A DNA stretch of 9,852 bases from Polyangiaceae bacterium (GTDB lineage Bacteria > Myxococcota_A > Polyangia > Polyangiales > Polyangiaceae), in NCBI GenBank assembly GCA_022447485.1, contig JAKVCH010000084.1, positions 1 through 9,852 of the forward strand, in the 5' to 3' direction. Within the stretch, counting starts at the first letter, position 1. Each line of letters starts with the position of its first letter. This document shows positions 6,768 through 9,852 of the stretch, one piece after another. A program made the position numbers and the translations under genes. The notes under the pieces were generated by a model. The model saw only the letters and a program-made list of their open reading frames with translations, had not been told where the DNA came from and searched no databases.

Positions 6768-7517
6768 TTATTCCAGGGGCGGCAACGCTGCCGTTTCTGC
6801 TTGTATTAAGGGCGCGACATCCTGAACCCAACGATTTCTCAAGTCTCTGGCAATTTCTGGCTTTTCGCCCCAAAGAGTCGCAAATGCGAACACCAAGCAG
6901 CCATTTTCGTATGCAGGGTAGGCGGCCCAGGCAGTAGAGAACTCATATTTCGAAAAAAACACGCGAATCGCTCCATCCGTGGCATGCACGAGTAATTCTT
7001 TTCCTTCCCATTCGGGCTTCGCTTCGAGTACGGGCGAGTTCTTGACTCCAAAACGGTGGGCAACTCGGAAGATTTTTTTCTCGAAGGCCGCCATACATTG
7101 ACGTGAGTCGGGGTGGCGGTTTTCCGTGGGAAGAAGGAACGCCGCGCTATAGGCCGACTTTTTTGAGTATTTGAAGCCTGTAAAGTGATCGATTGTCTTG
7201 AATTTGACCCTCCGCCAATGGGGCCGATCCAGCATCGGGAAGCGTACCTGACCATTTCGATCACTGTGGAAACCCACAGCAGCATTGAGTTGGCGCGCTA
7301 GAACCTTGTCTTTTTGCTCCTTTGGGTTGTCGTGCCCTTTGCTTTTCTTGAGCTCGCCAGCTTCTTCTGTCGATGGCGAGAGGATGAGATCTTCGGAGAG
7401 AGCTTGCCAAAGGGCGTTTTCCCCGACAGGCGCGGAGGCGTTTTCGTCGTCGATGGTTTGACAGGCAAGACTACCCCCGAAGAGCAGCACGATGGAAGCG
7501 ATTGTTTTGATACTCAC
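6768..7517 (-). CDS. Putative lipoprotein, unrecognised family
   Basis: The 249-residue protein opens with TIASIVLLFGGSLAC (residues 5-19), a signal peptide with Cys19 as the probable lipid-attachment site. Gln at +2 fits outer-membrane sorting in Gram-negatives. A charged, Lys/Glu-rich linker (about 45-72) leads to a compact domain of about 170 residues. That domain is rich in aromatic and basic residues (RPHWRRVKFKTIDHFTGFKYSKKSAYSAAF), has two further cysteines (RQCMAAF and ENGCLVFAF) and ends in Ala/Leu. I see no catalytic motif and assign no function. The start is GTG, with GGGAG about 11 nt upstream. The excellent signal sequence right after it makes this start reliable. The gene stands alone between a divergent transporter gene and the 175-bp gap before the S55 operon. 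Confidence 0.8.
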   Translation of the reverse strand: MSIKTIASIVLLFGGSLACQTIDDENASAPVGENALWQALSEDLILSPSTEEAGELKKSKGHDNPKEQKDKVLARQLNAAVGFHSDRNGQVRFPMLDRPHWRRVKFKTIDHFTGFKYSKKSAYSAAFLLPTENRHPDSRQCMAAFEKKIFRVAHRFGVKNSPVLEAKPEWEGKELLVHATDGAIRVFFSKYEFSTAWAAYPAYENGCLVFAFATLWGEKPEIARDLRNRWVQDVAPLIQAETAALPPLE

Positions 7518-7569
7518 AAGAGATTTTACTCCCGAGTTCGAGAAATCTTCCTTCGGAGAGTTCTTTCTC

Positions 7570-8496
7570 TTGACGTGCCCCCCTGCCTCCAGCCACCGTT
7601 CCTATGTGTCGTCGCAGGACTTCATTTCAGCTTGGCTTGCGATGAGCATGTTGGGGGTGGGCATGCGAGTGACCCCGGCGGCCTTGCGCCAGTTGGGGTC
7701 CGAGCTGCGGGTGGTCACGACTTCCGTTGTGGCTAATCTAATTGCACTGCCGACTTTGGGTTTAATTCTATTGAACCTCTGTGGGGCAACCAGCGCCTCC
7801 TTCTTGGGTATTTTTATATGCTTGGTGTTGGGAGGCTCGACGATTTCGCTTAAGTTGACGGCTTCAAAGTCAGCGAACCTTAGCCTGGCTGTGTTGACGA
7901 CCGCCTCGACGTTAGTGTTATCGGCTTTGACCGCAAATCTCTGGTTTGCCCTCACTTCGCAGGTTTTTTCTGCTCAAGCTCATCTCGATCTTTGGGCGCT
8001 GACCGTCGATATCCTCACCAATTTATTGAGCCCCATTCTGCTTGGCGTCATGGTGGCAGTGCTTGCCACCAGAAATAATCCCCAGGCCCTTGGGGCTTGG
8101 CCTGATCGCATTGGACGCTTGGCAAACCTTTTGATTGTCGGCGCTATCTGGGCGGCGGTGGACGAGCCCCAGGTTTTGGTTCCCATCACAGAACCACTCT
8201 TTTACCTTGGCGCTCTTTTCTTTCTAGGTTTGAGCTTGCTCTTGCCTATCGTTCTCTACCCGGCAACTCCAGATCGAATCGCCTTGCTCTACGGATCTGT
8301 GGTGAGGAATACGGCTCTCTGTCTCGTTGTTAGCCGAGGGGCAGGCTCGCTCGCTTATAGCGGGGCGATGATTTACTCGATGTCAGGAGTTGTGCTGGGC
8401 GTGTTGATGAACTTTGGCTGGCTGTGGCTGAGGCGCCGAAAATTGGCGCCTTCGACTGATGCCGTGCTCGATGCGACTGAAGCTGTATCGGACTAG
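7570..8496 (+). CDS. BASS-family (bile acid:sodium symporter-like) membrane transporter
   Basis: This is a very hydrophobic protein with 8-10 membrane segments and short polar loops. The opening AWLAMSMLGVGMRVTPAALRQL matches the first helix and loop of the SBF/BASS superfamily, typically MFGMGL.L.P.DF. LGGSTISLKLTASKSANLSLAVLTTASTL corresponds to the region around the crossover helices. YGSVVRNTALCLVV and a polar, basic C-terminal tail (RRRKLAPSTDAV) follow. The family imports organic anions such as bile acids, pyruvate, pantoate or keto-acids with sodium. The substrate here cannot be told. I prefer TTG at 7570 because GGAGAG ends 9 nt before it. ATG at 7492 would overlap the divergent lipoprotein gene by 26 bp, and GTG 7606 and ATG 7642 lack a Shine-Dalgarno sequence. 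The stop codon shares a CTAG with the converging DUF362 gene. Confidence 0.82.
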   Translation: MTCPPASSHRSYVSSQDFISAWLAMSMLGVGMRVTPAALRQLGSELRVVTTSVVANLIALPTLGLILLNLCGATSASFLGIFICLVLGGSTISLKLTASKSANLSLAVLTTASTLVLSALTANLWFALTSQVFSAQAHLDLWALTVDILTNLLSPILLGVMVAVLATRNNPQALGAWPDRIGRLANLLIVGAIWAAVDEPQVLVPITEPLFYLGALFFLGLSLLLPIVLYPATPDRIALLYGSVVRNTALCLVVSRGAGSLAYSGAMIYSMSGVVLGVLMNFGWLWLRRRKLAPSTDAVLDATEAVSD

Positions 8497-9635
8497 ATGA
8501 TTGACTTTTTCAATCGTATTTCGTTGAGATCTGCCACGCCTACGCCGAGGTCAGCCGCTTGGGCAATGTAGAGCGGCTCCCTTCCGGATGCGGCGAGTGA
8601 AAGCCGCTTACGTGCTTTGCGTTCGTCGTCGATGACTTTCCAGCCGACGCGATCCAGAGCGACAGGGTCTGTGGACGCGTAGATAGAACCGTGGGGAGCA
8701 CGGGTACGAGGGTCTTTATCTAAAGGGCCCTTGTCGAAGATAATTTTAAACGCGTCAGTGATGTGCAATCGGACTCGACTTTGTACAATCGGATGGCTGT
8801 AGAGAAGAGCAATTTGGGGGCTTGCTCGATGAGCATGATGGTGATGAGGGTTGTTGATATTGCCGTGGGTAATATTCTTCATAGCTCCCGTGAACCCGCA
8901 GATGGAGTGATCTTTCATCATTGTCATGTCGATCACAGCCGTCGCGTCAGTGAAGAATCGACAGTAGCGTGTTTTGATTTTTTCAAAGATCGCTATCGCT
9001 GGCATACGGTGGTCGCGGTTATTATGGGTTCCCGTCTTGACTCCTTCCGGTAGCTTCCAATTGCGTCGGTTGATCCGACAACCCATCAGATAGGTCGGGT
9101 ATTGCTCGTAAACGATAATATTTTCTGGAGCGACGCCTTGGGCGATAACGGCTTCGACAATCGGCAGGATCACCTCATAGTTCACGGCCACGGTATATCC
9201 TTTTTGCCCAGCGATTCCGTTGACCTTGATGGCAACTCGATCCGCCGGATGGATGAATCGGCCCATCGCAGTGTTAATATTGCTTTCGCCAGTGAGTTCG
9301 GTGAGGGCGCGCTCGACGAGACGGCGTGCAACAGCGGGTACAGGCCAGAGTTGATTGGGTTGCATCATGGACGCATAGTCGCCTTTTGCTTCCGCCTGAC
9401 TGACTAAGCCTGGAAGGCGTAAGGGCTGAAACCCGGCCGGTGGGGTGGCCAGCCAATTGTTCATCTCTTCCTTTTCCTGAGCGGCAGCCCAGGCAGTTGA
9501 GTGAAATGCGGCAAGAGCCGTTCCCGATGCGAGTTCGATGAAGCGTCGTCGTGAAGTCGACTTGGCGATGTTTCTTAGAGTCGCTTCAGTCTTCGGGCAG
9601 TCGTGACTTTTCGGGCGATTGGAGGCTGGGCCCAC
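8493..9635 (-). CDS. Tat-exported DUF362 domain protein
   Basis: A twin-arginine signal, SRRRFIE, is followed by a weakly hydrophobic stretch ending AAFHSTAWA, with cleavage expected shortly after, so the folded protein would be exported by Tat. The mature part matches the DUF362 family: DRVAIKVNGIAG, then ENIIVYEQYPTYLMGCRI, FFTDATAVIDMTMMKDHSICGFTGAMKNITHGNINNP, and a late GSIYASTDPVALDRVGWKVID. A four-histidine run (HHHHAH, encoded at 8829-8846) follows the conserved KDHS/MKN block and could bind metal. There is no ferredoxin-type cysteine cluster, unlike fused DUF362-4Fe4S proteins. The biochemical function of the family is not established. The start is uncertain. The frame runs to an ATG at 9737, but that lies deep in the upstream helix-hairpin-helix gene. 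GTG 9635 (380 residues) is the nearest candidate before the Tat motif; GTG 9653 is an alternative. No good Shine-Dalgarno sequence is seen. Confidence 0.8.
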   Translation of the reverse strand: MGPASNRPKSHDCPKTEATLRNIAKSTSRRRFIELASGTALAAFHSTAWAAAQEKEEMNNWLATPPAGFQPLRLPGLVSQAEAKGDYASMMQPNQLWPVPAVARRLVERALTELTGESNINTAMGRFIHPADRVAIKVNGIAGQKGYTVAVNYEVILPIVEAVIAQGVAPENIIVYEQYPTYLMGCRINRRNWKLPEGVKTGTHNNRDHRMPAIAIFEKIKTRYCRFFTDATAVIDMTMMKDHSICGFTGAMKNITHGNINNPHHHHAHRASPQIALLYSHPIVQSRVRLHITDAFKIIFDKGPLDKDPRTRAPHGSIYASTDPVALDRVGWKVIDDERKARKRLSLAASGREPLYIAQAADLGVGVADLNEIRLKKSII

Positions 9636-9852
9636 GAGATTTCTTTGAGGCACGCGGCAGCTTAGGCGTCTTGCCAGACGAGGTCGAGTTCTTGTTGGAA
9701 AGAGCTTGAGCGGTATTGTCTTTCGATGGAGAGACAACCGTCGGACGTTTGAGAAGCAGAGACGCCTTCAGTTTTTTTAGACTTTTCCAACCGATCCCTC
9801 TGACTCGAAGGAGGTCATTCAAACGCCGAAAATGGCCCAAACGAGCCCGGAG
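9586..9852 (-). CDS. Helix-hairpin-helix protein (ComEA-like), C-terminal part
   Basis: The frame is open through the right edge, so the N-terminus is missing. The TTG at 9838-9840 is probably an internal Leu codon, because the frame upstream still fits the motif. The visible part begins with RLGHFRRLNDLLRVRGIGWKSLKKLKASL. Its GHF..L.DLL.V.GIG.K.L..L pattern is that of the second half of a ComEA-type helix-hairpin-helix pair, which binds the DNA backbone. A tail of about 55 residues, rich in Lys, Ser and Pro (VVSPSKDNTAQ... to PEKSRLPED), follows, low in complexity and positively charged. ComEA-like proteins take up DNA in the periplasm, but HhH motifs also occur in cytoplasmic DNA-repair proteins, and a signal peptide cannot be seen here. 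Its end overlaps the start region of the DUF362 gene, implying co-transcription. Confidence 0.7.
   Translation of the reverse strand, partial: LRARLGHFRRLNDLLRVRGIGWKSLKKLKASLLLKRPTVVSPSKDNTAQALSNKNSTSSGKTPKLPRASKKSRGPSLQSPEKSRLPED

Noticed and set aside
9838..9840. TTG as the start of the helix-hairpin-helix gene
   Set aside because: The frame stays open to the window edge, and the residues upstream (LRAR) still fit the HhH pattern, so it is more likely an internal Leu codon.

Overview
The window looks like chromosomal DNA from a Gram-negative bacterium of the old 'Deltaproteobacteria' (Myxococcota or Bdellovibrionota type). This is an inference from three things: a short-form hisG fused by overlap to murA, a block of large exported proteins (S55-type protease, beta-propeller, cysteine-rich protein), and lipoprotein and Tat signals. 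Base composition looks even and moderate throughout. I see no transposase, integrase, tRNA, rRNA or CRISPR array.

Layout. Positions 1-1229 (+) hold the 3' part of murA (peptidoglycan precursor synthesis) and a complete short-form hisG (first step of histidine synthesis), joined by an ATGA overlap. Positions 1230-1381 are a non-coding gap with three tandem 20-bp repeats. Positions 1382-6592 (-) are a probable three-gene operon for exported proteins, in transcription order: an S55 (SpoIVB-like) peptidase-domain protein, a beta-propeller plus Ig/FN3-like protein, and a protein with about 30 cysteines. Upstream lie a 175-bp gap with a strong hairpin and an unrecognised lipoprotein gene (6768-7517, -). 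Divergent from it is a BASS-family (bile acid:sodium symporter-like) transporter (7570-8496, +). This meets, tail to tail with a shared CTAG, a Tat-exported DUF362 protein (8493 to about 9635, -). The DUF362 gene starts inside the 3' end of a helix-hairpin-helix protein that runs off the right edge.

The most interesting region is 1382-6592. In the S55 protein the candidate catalytic residues come in the order Asp85, Ser99, His287. In Bacillus SpoIVB, as I recall its sequence, the order is His, Asp, Ser, so the domain appears circularly permuted. The two downstream genes look like exported partners or substrates, but the joint function is a hypothesis. Several starts are non-ATG (GTG or TTG), so the 5' ends of the Cys-rich, symporter and DUF362 genes are tentative.
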